Below are positions 28,829-37,564 of a DNA stretch of 64,000 nt, piece by piece. The notes under the pieces were generated by a model that was given only the letters and a program-made list of their open reading frames with translations, was not told the DNA's origin and did no database searches. The DNA is taken from positions 5,195,739-5,259,738 of the forward strand of contig NZ_HG964446.1 in the NCBI RefSeq assembly GCF_000689255.1, written 5' to 3'. Position 1 is the first letter of the stretch. The number at the start of each line of letters is the position of its first letter. This DNA is from Mycobacterium triplex (GTDB lineage Bacteria; Actinomycetota; Actinomycetes; Mycobacteriales; Mycobacteriaceae). The position numbers and the translations under genes are program-made.

Positions 28829-30412
28829 TCAGCCGACCTTGATCGGGATCGTCTCCGCCTCCATGGTGGGGGGCAGCTTCCTGAGGTCGACGGTCAAAAT
28901 CTCGCCGCTGTCCTGGGCGCCGTTGGGCAGCATCTTGGGCTTGAGCGCGAACGGCGGTGTGGTCGAAGCCAGGCCTTGCAACCCGAAATCGCTGTCGTTG
29001 GCGATCATTATCGTCTTGCCGCCGTCCGGGGTGACGATGCCTTCGATCTTGGCGTGGCCGAAGAAGCTGCCGGCGGCCGACAGCGAACGCAGCAGATCGG
29101 TGAGATCGAGTTTGAGTTTCTTGCCGGCCACCGTGATCCCGGCGTTGCCCAGTTTTTCGGTGGCCGCGTCGACCCCGCCGATGCCGACGAAGGTCTCGAT
29201 CGGAACACCGTTGATCAGCAGCCCGCCGCGGTCGGCCTGGTAGCTCGACCCGGCCAGGTTCGCGCGGGGGCCGACATCGGTGGCTGTGGAGATGTCGGCC
29301 AGATAGATCTTCTTGTTGCCCTTGGGCTGCGGCTCGCTGTCCAGCTCGTCGATCAGAAAGGTGGTGGCCGTGACCGCGGTGATTTCCGAGACCGCGACCT
29401 TGGTCTGCTCGGGGTTGGCCAACGGGTAGAGGTACTCGTGCACGTCGCTGCGGTTGCCGAGTTTGATCGTCACGATGCGGGTGATCGGAACCGACGTCGA
29501 CGGGCCGGCCAGCCCCGGGGTCTGCAGCGCCGACTGCATGATGGCCACCAGCGTCGTGCCGTCGGGGGTGACGGTCAGGCCCTCCAGGCCGTGGTTCGGA
29601 CCACGCAGCGACAGCTCCTTCGGCAGCGTTCCGTCGAACGGTGAAAGGCGTTCCAGCTCTTTGCCATTGGCGTCGAAATGGACGATGAACGGGCCGTATT
29701 CGTCGGCGACCCAGAAGGTTCCGTCGGGCAACGCGACCAGGCCCTCGCCGTCGAGGCCACGATCCGACGGCGGCAGCGGCTTGCCGTTGATGTCGACCGT
29801 CACCTCGCCGCTGGTGGCCTGCGGGTGGGACAGCCCGACCAACGGCGCCCCGTCCTTGCCCGCCAGCGTGATGATCTGCTCCACCGACGCCACGCCGTCG
29901 GTGAGCTTCAGTTTGGCTATCTGCGGGTGGAAATCGGGTACGGGAAGGACGATTTCATTCGGTGTGCGCCCCGCAACGTTGGGGCCGCGGTCGGTCAGCC
30001 CGTAAATCTCGTCGGAGCTGCCCGGTACCGGGGCGATCGCCGAACCGTGCGCATTGGCCTGGACGGCGACGCCGCCGATGGTTGCCAGCGGCGGCAGGTT
30101 CTCGGCATAGAGCTTGACGCTCTCGGTTGAGGTGAGGTGCAGCTGATCGGTGCCGGTGAACCCGGCGTCGGGGGTGTAGATCATCGCGCCGTCGGCGCCG
30201 TAGGCGATGGTGCCGTGCTCGGGCTTGGCGTAGGCCACCGGCGTATCCCCATCGGTCGCCACGAGCATCTGCGCCGGGGTGATGGTCAACGCCTGACCGG
30301 CGCCCGTCTTCAACTCCGGCTTAGCGCGTGATCCGGAATGGTCCGACGAGCAGGCCGCCACCGCGATGAGCACGGTGGCGGCAGCGACGGGCCAGATCCT
30401 CTTGGATGCCAT
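28829..30412 (-). CDS. phytase-like esterase-domain lipoprotein
   Basis: 527 residues. A signal peptide with lipobox V-A-A-C gives lipidation at about C21. The body fits the 'esterase-like activity of phytase' family (propeller-like), with A-S-V-E-Q-I-I-T, L-D-G-E-G-L-V-A-L-P-D-G and N-H-G-L-E-G-L-T-V-T-P-D-G blocks; the first 100 residues have a cadherin-like repeat (Y-T-P-D-A-G-F-T-G-T-D). The protein is predicted to sit on the outer side of the membrane; its substrate is unproven. It has its own short leader after the membrane-protein gene. Confidence 0.82.
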   Translation of the reverse strand: MASKRIWPVAAATVLIAVAACSSDHSGSRAKPELKTGAGQALTITPAQMLVATDGDTPVAYAKPEHGTIAYGADGAMIYTPDAGFTGTDQLHLTSTESVKLYAENLPPLATIGGVAVQANAHGSAIAPVPGSSDEIYGLTDRGPNVAGRTPNEIVLPVPDFHPQIAKLKLTDGVASVEQIITLAGKDGAPLVGLSHPQATSGEVTVDINGKPLPPSDRGLDGEGLVALPDGTFWVADEYGPFIVHFDANGKELERLSPFDGTLPKELSLRGPNHGLEGLTVTPDGTTLVAIMQSALQTPGLAGPSTSVPITRIVTIKLGNRSDVHEYLYPLANPEQTKVAVSEITAVTATTFLIDELDSEPQPKGNKKIYLADISTATDVGPRANLAGSSYQADRGGLLINGVPIETFVGIGGVDAATEKLGNAGITVAGKKLKLDLTDLLRSLSAAGSFFGHAKIEGIVTPDGGKTIMIANDSDFGLQGLASTTPPFALKPKMLPNGAQDSGEILTVDLRKLPPTMEAETIPIKVG

Positions 30413-30475
30413 GGAACCGACCTAACGAGTGGAAGTTGTCGCGCCGCGCAATGTCGCGCGAGCAGACGTCACGGT

Positions 30476-31270
30476 TCAACGCTTCTTGTCACGCACTTTG
30501 TAGGTCGAGGGCCACGACTTGCGCGATTCGTCGCCGGTCAGCGGTGTTCCCATCCCGCCGACCCGCACGTTGTACGCCTCTTTACCCGGGCCGACCTCGC
30601 GATTCGCGTGCTCCTGGGCGAGGAAATACAGCTCGTCGATCGTCGCTTCGTCGTAGGCGACGAACGAGGTTTCCCGTTCCAGGTCGTCGATCCCGACCAG
30701 CATCCGCTCCGGGACGTACCGCGATGCGAGCGCCGCCAGCCCCAGCAACGAGTAGGGGATGACCCAGTAGCAGACGAACAGCAGCGGCGTCTTCGTGTCG
30801 AGGATCGTGGCCGCTTGTCCCCCGAACTGCTCCAGCACCGGCGGAATCGCCGACGACACCGTCATGCCGGCGAACGCGGCGATCCAGATCCAGGACAAGA
30901 CGTCGGTGATCCGGTCGAACAGTTCTGTTTTGACGACGTCGGGAGGTTGCTCGGCCGCGGCGAACTCGCGCACGAACGATTTGCCGACCAGCTGCCCGAT
31001 CAGGGCTACCAGGAAGATCCCACCGCTGCTGAGCGGCTGTATCCACCGGTGCATGAAGCTCTCGCTGAGCGTGAAGGTCAGAACCGTCAGCACCGCGAAC
31101 GTGGCTACCGCCCCGATCTCCAGGGTGCCGCCCGGCTTACCCAGTGCGCGCCCGATCGCAACCGCGGCGATGGCGATCACCAGCGCGACCACCACCGCGG
31201 TTTTGAAGGGGACGTTGCCGACCAGCACCCAGTAGATAAGCCACGGCGCAAATCCAAAGAGCATGCCCAC
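30476..31270 (-). CDS. multi-pass membrane protein, unknown function
   Basis: 264 residues with about six hydrophobic segments between residues 1 and 190 and a polar C-terminal 70 residues ending in K-V-R-D-K-K-R. The start may be the ATG at 31270 or two codons later. I do not recognise the family. It is divergent from the methyltransferase gene across 106 bases and 63 bases from the phytase-like gene, with which it may be co-transcribed. Confidence 0.7.
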   Translation of the reverse strand: MGMLFGFAPWLIYWVLVGNVPFKTAVVVALVIAIAAVAIGRALGKPGGTLEIGAVATFAVLTVLTFTLSESFMHRWIQPLSSGGIFLVALIGQLVGKSFVREFAAAEQPPDVVKTELFDRITDVLSWIWIAAFAGMTVSSAIPPVLEQFGGQAATILDTKTPLLFVCYWVIPYSLLGLAALASRYVPERMLVGIDDLERETSFVAYDEATIDELYFLAQEHANREVGPGKEAYNVRVGGMGTPLTGDESRKSWPSTYKVRDKKR

Positions 31271-31376
31271 GGTGGGCCAGTGTAGGAGTCGCCGACTATT
31301 ACACCGCGGGCACCGCCGCGTCGGCGTCGCTCGGCATCCAGCGGGGGCCCGGCAAACCCATTACATTGCCTGTGTA

Positions 31377-32597
31377 GTGAACGACGATCCGCGCAACGAC
31401 GTGGTCTCCCGGCAATACGATCGGTGGCAGTACCCGCCCCCCATTGACGACCTCGAGGCCTACTCGAAGAACAACTGGGAGTGGTTCGACCCCTACCGGG
31501 CGCACCGGGTGTTGTGGCCGGACCGCGGCTACCGGCCCGACCTGGACATCCTGATCGCGGGGTGCGGGGCCAACCAGGCGTCGGTATTCGCGTTCACCAA
31601 CCGCGCCGCCAAGGTGGTGGCGATCGACGTCAGCCGATCGGCACTGGACCATCAGCGGTATCTGAAAAACAAGCACAGCCTGGACAACCTGGAATTGCAC
31701 CTGCTTCCGATCGAAGAGGTGTCGACGCTGGGGCGCGACTTCGACCTGATCGTGTCCACCGGCGTGCTGCATCACCTGGCCGATCCGCTGACCGGGATGA
31801 CGGCGCTGGCCGGCTGCCTGCGCCGTGACGGCGCGATGGGGATCATGCTCTACGCCAAATACGGCCGGATCGGGGTCGAACTGCTCGAGTCGGTATTTCG
31901 TGACTTGGGGCTTTCCCAGGACGACGCGTCGGTGCGGGTGGTCAAGGACATCATCGCCGCACTGCCCGCCGACCATCCCATCCGCGGTTACCTGGCGGTC
32001 GCCCGCGATCTGCAGACCGACGGAGCGCTCGTCGACACGTTCCTGCACGGTCGCCAGCGCAGCTACACCGTTGCCGACTGTCTCGATCTGGTCGCCTCGG
32101 CCGGGCTCACCTTCCAGGGATGGTTCCACAAGGCGCCGTACTATCCCCACGAATTCTTCACTCCGGCAAGCAAATTCGGAGATAATTTGGCGAAATTGCC
32201 GGACGCCGAACTGTGGTCGGTGATGGAACGGCTGCAGACGACGAATGCGACACACTTCTTCATGGCGTGTCGCCCGGACCGTCCCAAAGAGCAGTACACC
32301 ATCGACTTCGCGACGGACCAGGCGCTGGACTACGTCCCGATGTCGCGCACCGCCTGCCTGTTGTCGGATGCCGACCTGTTGGGGCCCGGTTATCGGGTGC
32401 GGCTGGGCCCGGATCAGCTGCCATTCGCACAACTCGTCGACGGCCGTCGCAGCATTCGCGAGATCGCCGCCGCCGTCACAGCGCGCGGTGGCGGCGGCGC
32501 CGGTGCGGCGAAGGACTTCGCGCGCAAGCTTTTTCAGGAGCTGTGGCGTCTGGACTTCCTTTCGATGGCGATCGGCGCGAGTGGGCATGGTGCGTAA
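31377..32597 (+). CDS. class I SAM methyltransferase with C-terminal winged-helix-like domain
   Basis: About 406 residues from the GTG at 31377; the frame is open upstream to 31263 but those codons are Arg-rich and lie in the promoter. SAM motif I is I-L-I-A-G-C-G-A-N-Q near 57-66, the acidic residue after strand 2 is V-V-A-I-D-V-S, and motif IV is S-T-G-V-L-H-H-L. The last 100 residues (L-L-S-D-A-D... Q-L-V-D-G-R-R-S-I-R-E-I-A-A-A-V... F-Q-E-L-W-R-L-D-F-L) resemble a PqqD-like or 'methyltransferase regulatory' fold. Substrate unknown. I recall no counterpart in this place in H37Rv. Confidence 0.8.
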   Translation: MNDDPRNDVVSRQYDRWQYPPPIDDLEAYSKNNWEWFDPYRAHRVLWPDRGYRPDLDILIAGCGANQASVFAFTNRAAKVVAIDVSRSALDHQRYLKNKHSLDNLELHLLPIEEVSTLGRDFDLIVSTGVLHHLADPLTGMTALAGCLRRDGAMGIMLYAKYGRIGVELLESVFRDLGLSQDDASVRVVKDIIAALPADHPIRGYLAVARDLQTDGALVDTFLHGRQRSYTVADCLDLVASAGLTFQGWFHKAPYYPHEFFTPASKFGDNLAKLPDAELWSVMERLQTTNATHFFMACRPDRPKEQYTIDFATDQALDYVPMSRTACLLSDADLLGPGYRVRLGPDQLPFAQLVDGRRSIREIAAAVTARGGGGAGAAKDFARKLFQELWRLDFLSMAIGASGHGA

Positions 32598-32739
32598 TAG
32601 CTTGCGCTGAGCCGTATCTGGCGGCTCAGGATGGAGGAAGCCGCAACCGGCTGGTGCTGCCACATGCGTTACCGAGAAATAATGTCAAGACAAAGTTAGG
32701 ATTCTGGTTCTGCACGGTTCACATCAAGGGGGTCGACGA

Positions 32740-33069
32740 ATGAAGAACACGGCATGGTTGGCGGGCCCGATCGCTGCCGTGGCGACCGGCCTTGTTGCCA
32801 TCGGCGCCGCTCCGATCGCCAATGCCGACGGGGCGGATGACACGTACCTGCGCACGCTGCAGCAGCGTGGGCTGAGCTGGCCCAACGGCCAGGACCAGAT
32901 GATGATCAATGCCGGACATGCGGTGTGTCAGGACTTTGACGCCGGGGACACGATGGCCCAGACCGTCGACGACGTGAAGAAGGCGCTCGGGGTGAGCAAC
33001 ATGGGCGCGGGCAGCATCGTCGGTGCGGCGGTCGCGGCCTACTGCCCGCAGAACCGCAGCAAAATGTAG
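32740..33069 (+). CDS. DUF732 secreted small protein
   Basis: 109 residues with a Sec signal peptide ending at A-N-A before the D-G-A-D-D start of the mature part (about residue 29). The mature domain of about 80 residues has the DUF732 features: D-x-x-Y-L-R-T-L, a helical core and two cysteines (V-C-Q-D and Y-C-P-Q) likely to form a disulfide. These are abundant exported mycobacterial proteins of unknown function. Its ribosome site is AAGGGGG. It lies between two methyltransferase genes. Confidence 0.83.
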   Translation: MKNTAWLAGPIAAVATGLVAIGAAPIANADGADDTYLRTLQQRGLSWPNGQDQMMINAGHAVCQDFDAGDTMAQTVDDVKKALGVSNMGAGSIVGAAVAAYCPQNRSKM

Positions 33070-33134
33070 GGGTTGCCCCGGCCATCACGGCAGCGATATC
33101 GCCCTCACCGGACGGCCGCGGGCTAAGGTGAATC

Positions 33135-34118
33135 GTGCTCGCCCTGGACACGATGGTCCGCGAAAATCTCATCATCTGTCCACGCTGCACCGACGCGGTG
33201 CGCTGCGAAGCCGGTGCCTGGCGATGCACCAATTCGTCCTGTCCGTACTCCGAGGAGCCGTTCCCGGTCGTCGCCGGGATACCCGCCCTCATCGATTTCG
33301 AGCACAGCGTGGTCGACGCCGACCGGTTGCGCGCTTCCCAGGGCGCTTCGGAGGTGCCCCGAGGGGGGCTGCACCGGGTGCTGGCTTCGCTGATGCACCC
33401 CGCGAACGACACCGCCGCGGCCAGCGTCGCCCGGATGCTGGAGCTGCTGCGGGCCGATGCCGTCACGGCCGGGCGACGGCCCCGGATTCTGGTGATCGGG
33501 GGCGGCTCTCAGGGTGATGGCTTGGCGGAGCTCTACGGCGACCCGGATGTCGATCTCATCTCCTTCGACATCTACGCCAGCCCGACCGTGCAATTCGTCG
33601 GCGACGGCCACGCGATCCCGCTGGCCGACGGCTCCATCGATGGCGTGATCATCCAGGCGGTGCTGCAGTACGTGCTGGAGCCGACGGTGGTGGCCGAGGA
33701 GATCCACCGGGTGCTACGTCCCCGCGGAATCGTCTACGCCGACTCGCCGTTCATCCAGCAGATCTGCGAAGGACCCTACGACTTGACCCGTTTCACCGAT
33801 AGCGGGCAGCGCTACTTGTTCCGCAGGTTCGAACGCATCGACTCCGGCAGCGTGGCCGGTGCGGGCACCGCTTTGCGTTGGTCGATCGACTATTTCGTCC
33901 GGGCCCTCACCCGGTCCCGCCGAGTCGGCCGGCTCGCGGTGATCTGTTTCTTCTGGCTCAGCTGGATGGACCGCATGCTCGACCCCAGGCACACGATCGA
34001 CGGTGCCAGTAGCGTGTTCTTCCTCGGCCGCCGCAGCGAAGTCTCGATCACCGAGGCCGACATCATCGGCTACTACCAAGGTGCGATGTCCGAGATCGCC
34101 GCCCACGATCGACCCTGA
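33135..34118 (+). CDS. SAM methyltransferase with N-terminal zinc ribbon
   Basis: Up to 327 residues (GTG 33135; the ATG at 33153 is an alternative). The N terminus has a four-cysteine zinc ribbon: C-P-R-C and C-T-N-S-S-C at about 15-40, followed by P-V-V-A-G-I-P-A-L-I as in Trm112-like domains. The methyltransferase core has motif I I-L-V-I-G-G-G-S-Q-G near 120-129, acidic S-F-D-I, and V-I-I-Q-A-V-L-Q-Y-V; a hydrophobic stretch near 265-285 may attach it to the membrane. Substrate unknown. Confidence 0.75.
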   Translation: MLALDTMVRENLIICPRCTDAVRCEAGAWRCTNSSCPYSEEPFPVVAGIPALIDFEHSVVDADRLRASQGASEVPRGGLHRVLASLMHPANDTAAASVARMLELLRADAVTAGRRPRILVIGGGSQGDGLAELYGDPDVDLISFDIYASPTVQFVGDGHAIPLADGSIDGVIIQAVLQYVLEPTVVAEEIHRVLRPRGIVYADSPFIQQICEGPYDLTRFTDSGQRYLFRRFERIDSGSVAGAGTALRWSIDYFVRALTRSRRVGRLAVICFFWLSWMDRMLDPRHTIDGASSVFFLGRRSEVSITEADIIGYYQGAMSEIAAHDRP

Positions 34119-34234
34119 CGAACACCGGCCGCCGCGCCTTTGGCGGGTAGTCGACTACGCTAGCGGCCCCCGATCGCGGGGCGTTGACTTGGCCTCAACC
34201 GCTCGCCACGGGCGGTCGTTTCGAATTGGAGGCC

Positions 34235-34801
34235 ATGATGACTACCGAATCGACCGTTTCCTACTTCCGCCGCAGCGCCGGAGTCGACGTCACGGAGACC
34301 CTGCGCGATGAGATGGTCCACGACAACTTCAAGGTCGGCACCGACATCACCGACCTCCTCGGTATCGAACACCACCCGGCCCGCCACGCGACGACGAAAA
34401 CGATCAAGATGCGTGATCGCGACATCCTGGCTACGGACGACACCGTGCTGGCGTCGTTGAGCGGCATGTCCACGACGGTGACCAAGATGACCGACCCGCA
34501 CGACGGGGCACAGTGGTTGTTCATTGCGTTCACCTATCTGGTGACGTCGCGGGGCTGGCGCACGGGGCGAGGCTGGCCGTCTGGTGAGCCGCTCGGCGTC
34601 CCGCACGGGTTGTACTTCCTCAATCGAGACAGCGGCCCGATCTTCTCGTGGGGGTTCCCGAGTCGGGACTTCACGACCGAGTGCGGGTGGAACCAGCACA
34701 TGGTGTACTACCCGGTCAGGGACCACGACTACGTGTCCTGGTTCAGCGATTGGCACCGGGTGTCGTGGCGGCTGTCCGAGGGCTGGTTCTACCCCTGCTA
34801 G
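34235..34801 (+). CDS. unrecognised Trp/Tyr-rich protein
   Basis: About 188 residues from the ATG at 34235, with GGAGG immediately upstream; a longer frame to 34184 is less likely. No signal peptide or membrane helix. The C-terminal half is unusually aromatic (about ten Trp in 85 residues, for example W-F-S-D-W-H-R-V-S-W). The tail ends in Y-P-C. I do not recognise a family. It lies beside the tRNA-Leu gene, downstream of the zinc-ribbon methyltransferase. Confidence 0.6.
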   Translation: MMTTESTVSYFRRSAGVDVTETLRDEMVHDNFKVGTDITDLLGIEHHPARHATTKTIKMRDRDILATDDTVLASLSGMSTTVTKMTDPHDGAQWLFIAFTYLVTSRGWRTGRGWPSGEPLGVPHGLYFLNRDSGPIFSWGFPSRDFTTECGWNQHMVYYPVRDHDYVSWFSDWHRVSWRLSEGWFYPC

Positions 34802-34825
34802 TCATCGCGGTTCACAGTATTTCCG

Positions 34826-34899
34826 TGCCCCCAGTCGGACTCGAACCGACACTGGGCGGATTTTAAGTCCGCTGCCTCTGCCAATTGGGCTATGGGGGC
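34826..34899 (-). tRNA. tRNA-Leu(UAA) with short variable loop
   Basis: 74 nt on the minus strand. The acceptor stem GCCCCCA/TGGGGGC is perfect, the anticodon stem is GCGGA/TCCGC with loop CTTAAAA (anticodon UAA), and the T arm is GTCGG-TTCGAGT-CCGAC. The D arm has a 3-bp stem (GCC/GGC) with the GG pair in the loop. The discriminator is A73 and CCA is not encoded. The variable region is only five bases (CCAGT), whereas bacterial tRNA-Leu normally has a long variable arm. Confidence 0.85.
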
Positions 34900-35258
34900 C
34901 CCGGCGGCGAATCTAGCGCGCCCGGCCCGGTCGCGGGGCACCGCGTCCCACCCGAATTCGGCCGAAATCCGCGCGTGCGTGCCGGCCTCTCTTCGCGTAC
35001 GATGCGCGTCCCGCCAGACTTACGGCCACGCGGCCCCACCCATCAAGTGACACCGCCATGTCGGCCGGCAGGACCTTGTTAAAACTGCGGGCGTCGGCGT
35101 TAAGAGGCCGTAAACGCCCGTCATCCTCGCCCTTTCGATCGGGAACTTGGTCAGTGGGGAAATTAGCCTTACGCCAGTACACAGGGGCTCGTACGCCACC
35201 ACACAGGGTCGATCCAGTTCTTTGGCTCGACATGGCTCGAACACTAGAGGAGCAATGG
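34900..35258. promoter_or_regulatory. 359-base leader upstream of the PE gene
   Basis: No gene is seen. It contains a GAATTCGGCCGAAATCC block at about 34959-34975 that resembles the palindrome at 26653-26669, a GTTAAAA stretch near 35074, and the direct repeat GGCTCGA-CAT-GGCTCGA at 35224-35240 just before the PE ribosome site. It probably holds the promoter of the PE-PPE-Esx operon, but no hexamers can be assigned with confidence. Confidence 0.35.
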
Positions 35259-36188
35259 ATGTCATTCCTGACAACAGTGACTGAAGAGTTGCTTGCCGCG
35301 CAGGGGCAGCTGGAAGCGATCAATGCCAATCTGGCGGCGCAAAACGCCGGCGCGGCGGCAGCAACCACGGTCGTCGCTCCGGCCGGCGCCGACGCGGTGT
35401 CGCTCCAGCAGGCGGCGATCTTCTCCGCGTTCGGCACCACGTACCAGACGACCGCCACCGACGCACAGACCCAGCTGGAAACGTATACGACCAACCTGGG
35501 CGCCAGCTCCAACAGCTACAGCGACACCGAAGCCAACAACGCGGCATCGGCACTCCTTTCGGACGCCGACCAATTCAGCCTCCTGTCGGATCCGGTTTCA
35601 CAGGTCCAGGCGGCCGGCCCCGGCACCACCGGCCTCGACTGGCTCCAGTACCTGCTCGGCGGCACCGGCAACTACACCAACTCGGCGATGCTCGGCGGGA
35701 TGTTCGGCCTGTCCAGCAACTCGGCCAACATCTTGAACATCGGTGCCGGCAACTGGGCGTCGGCCGCCTCGAACCTGGTGGGTATGGCCGGTGGTGGTCT
35801 GCTTCCCGCCGGTAGCGACACGATCGGTGAAGCCGCCGCCGCCGCCGGCGCCGCGGACCTCGCCGCCTCGACGACCCCCATGCCGGCCGGCATGGGCGGC
35901 ATGGGTGGGGCGATGCCGGTGGTCGCGGGCATCGGCCAGGGCACCCTGGTCGGCAACCTGTCGGTGCCGCCGAGCTGGGTCGGCAGTCAGGTCACCCCGG
36001 TGGTGGGCACCACCGCCACTCCGCTGCACACCGTGGGCTGGACCGCCGCCGCGCCGCAGACCGGCACGGGCACACCGATCGCCGGCATGCCCGGCATGGT
36101 CACCGGTGCCGGGCGCGCATCCAGCGGCTTCGGCGCGCCACGCTACGGCGTCAAGCCGATCGTCATGCCGAAGTCGACCGCGGTCTAG
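35259..36188 (+). CDS. PE-family protein (PE8 type) with SVP-like C-terminal tail
   Basis: 309 residues from the ATG at 35259 (M-S-F-L-T-T), preceded by AGGAG; the ATG at 35255 is out of frame. The PE domain occupies about 1-100; the usual Pro-Glu at 8-9 is Thr-Glu here. The Y-S-D-T-E at about 88-92 fits the YxxxE ESX secretion signal. The C-terminal 80 residues carry L-S-V-P-P-S-W, G-W-T-A-A-A and a final P-R-Y-G-V-K-P-I-V-M-P-K, nearly the same as in the PPE partner. It heads the PE-PPE-Esx-Esx operon, and is probably exported by ESX-5. Confidence 0.88.
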   Translation: MSFLTTVTEELLAAQGQLEAINANLAAQNAGAAAATTVVAPAGADAVSLQQAAIFSAFGTTYQTTATDAQTQLETYTTNLGASSNSYSDTEANNAASALLSDADQFSLLSDPVSQVQAAGPGTTGLDWLQYLLGGTGNYTNSAMLGGMFGLSSNSANILNIGAGNWASAASNLVGMAGGGLLPAGSDTIGEAAAAAGAADLAASTTPMPAGMGGMGGAMPVVAGIGQGTLVGNLSVPPSWVGSQVTPVVGTTATPLHTVGWTAAAPQTGTGTPIAGMPGMVTGAGRASSGFGAPRYGVKPIVMPKSTAV

Positions 36189-36239
36189 CCGCGGCACAGA
36201 CCTAACTCTCATTCGACCTATAGGAGCGGGATACACAAA

Positions 36240-37424
36240 ATGGTTATGGACTTTGCAGCACTGCCCCCCGAGATCACCTCGACGCTCGTGTGGACCGGTC
36301 CGGGCTCGGCGCCGTTCATGGCCGCCGCGACCGCGTACGCCAACCTGGCCGCGGAGGTAGGCACCACGGCGAGCTCGTGGGAATCGATCATCTCGTTGCT
36401 GACCACCGAGCAGTGGACGGGGGGCGGGTCGGCTGCGGCCGCGACCGCGGCACAGCCGATCGTGACGTACCTGACCGACACGGCGGCCGCGCTCGAGCAG
36501 GCAAGTTCCGCTGCCGCATCGTCGGCGGCCGCTTTCGAGGCGGCGCACGCGGCGGTGGTGAATCCGGCGCTGGTCTTCACCAATCGCGCGGAGTTTGCGG
36601 CCGCGCTCGCGGCGGTCCCGTTCAGCCTCCCGCAGCTGATGGAATTGGAGGTCGAGTACAACGAAATGTGGGTACAAGACGCCACCGCGATGAGCGCGTA
36701 TCAGGCCGCCGCGGATGCGGCGTCGGGCATGTTGCAGCCGGTGACACCGCTGGCCTCGACCACGGACCCGGCCGGCCCGGCCCTGCTCGCGGCCGACGAC
36801 GCGATGCAGCCGCTGGCGGACCTGCAGGCGTTGGATTTCAGCTCGGACGTGCAGTCATTGCTCGACTCGTTGGGCATCACCAATCCGGTAAACAGCAACA
36901 ACATTCTGCAGTCGATCGACGGTTTCCTCGGTACCCCATCGGTGCTGAACGCCATCAACGGCGCCGTCAACACCGCGGCCTGGTTCAGCATGATCACCAT
37001 CCCGACCGCGGTGTCGCTGGGCCACGTCTTCGCCGGTGCCGCAGTGCCAGCAGCCGCGGTCAGTGAAGTGGTGCCCGCCGGTGCGGGCGGCATCATCGAA
37101 GGTGCCGTGGTGAGCTCGGTGTCTCCGATGGCGGGTGCGGGTGGCTTGGGCAGCGCGGCGACGGCGAGCCTCGGTGGGGCGTCAACCGTAAGCCGTCTCT
37201 CGGTGCCGGCCAGTTGGGCGGCGAACGCTGCCCCGGCGACCGAGTCGGCGGCAGCGACCGCTCCGCTCGAGGGTTCGGGCTGGACCGCCGCCGCCGAGGA
37301 ACCCGGCGTCATGGGTGCGCCCGGCATGCCGGGAATGGTGGCCGGAGCCAAGGGCGCCGGCGCTTACGCCGGGCCGCGGTACGGCTTCAAGCCGATCGTC
37401 ATGCCAAAGCAGGTCGTGGTGTGA
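36240..37424 (+). CDS. PPE-family protein, SVP subgroup (PPE15 type)
   Basis: 394 residues. P-P-E lies at 9-11, the W-T-G-G-G-S turn near 59-64 provides the WxG-like ESX element, and the PPE helical domain covers about 1-180. The SVP motif L-S-V-P-A-S-W is near 320, and the tail ends in P-R-Y-G-F-K-P-I-V-M-P-K. It should form a heterodimer with the PE protein for export through ESX-5 and reach the cell surface. 51 bases separate the two genes. Corresponds to Rv1039c by position. Confidence 0.9.
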   Translation: MVMDFAALPPEITSTLVWTGPGSAPFMAAATAYANLAAEVGTTASSWESIISLLTTEQWTGGGSAAAATAAQPIVTYLTDTAAALEQASSAAASSAAAFEAAHAAVVNPALVFTNRAEFAAALAAVPFSLPQLMELEVEYNEMWVQDATAMSAYQAAADAASGMLQPVTPLASTTDPAGPALLAADDAMQPLADLQALDFSSDVQSLLDSLGITNPVNSNNILQSIDGFLGTPSVLNAINGAVNTAAWFSMITIPTAVSLGHVFAGAAVPAAAVSEVVPAGAGGIIEGAVVSSVSPMAGAGGLGSAATASLGGASTVSRLSVPASWAANAAPATESAAATAPLEGSGWTAAAEEPGVMGAPGMPGMVAGAKGAGAYAGPRYGFKPIVMPKQVVV

Positions 37425-37564
37425 CGCCCCGAAAAGGGAGTCACATGTCACTCGTTCGAGGCTGGCAGTTAACCGCTACGCCGTAATCTATCCGCTGCGC
37501 GGCTACCGTCGCGCTCAGACTTCCAGCTACCGAAGGCAGCACCCGAAAAAAGGAGAAAGGCAAC

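Noticed and set aside
27677..29644. Plus-strand open frame of about 655 codons
   Set aside because: Opposite three well-supported minus-strand genes; no recognisable domain.
34648..34866. Plus-strand open frame running into the tRNA-Leu gene
   Set aside because: It shadows the 34235 gene and overlaps the tRNA.
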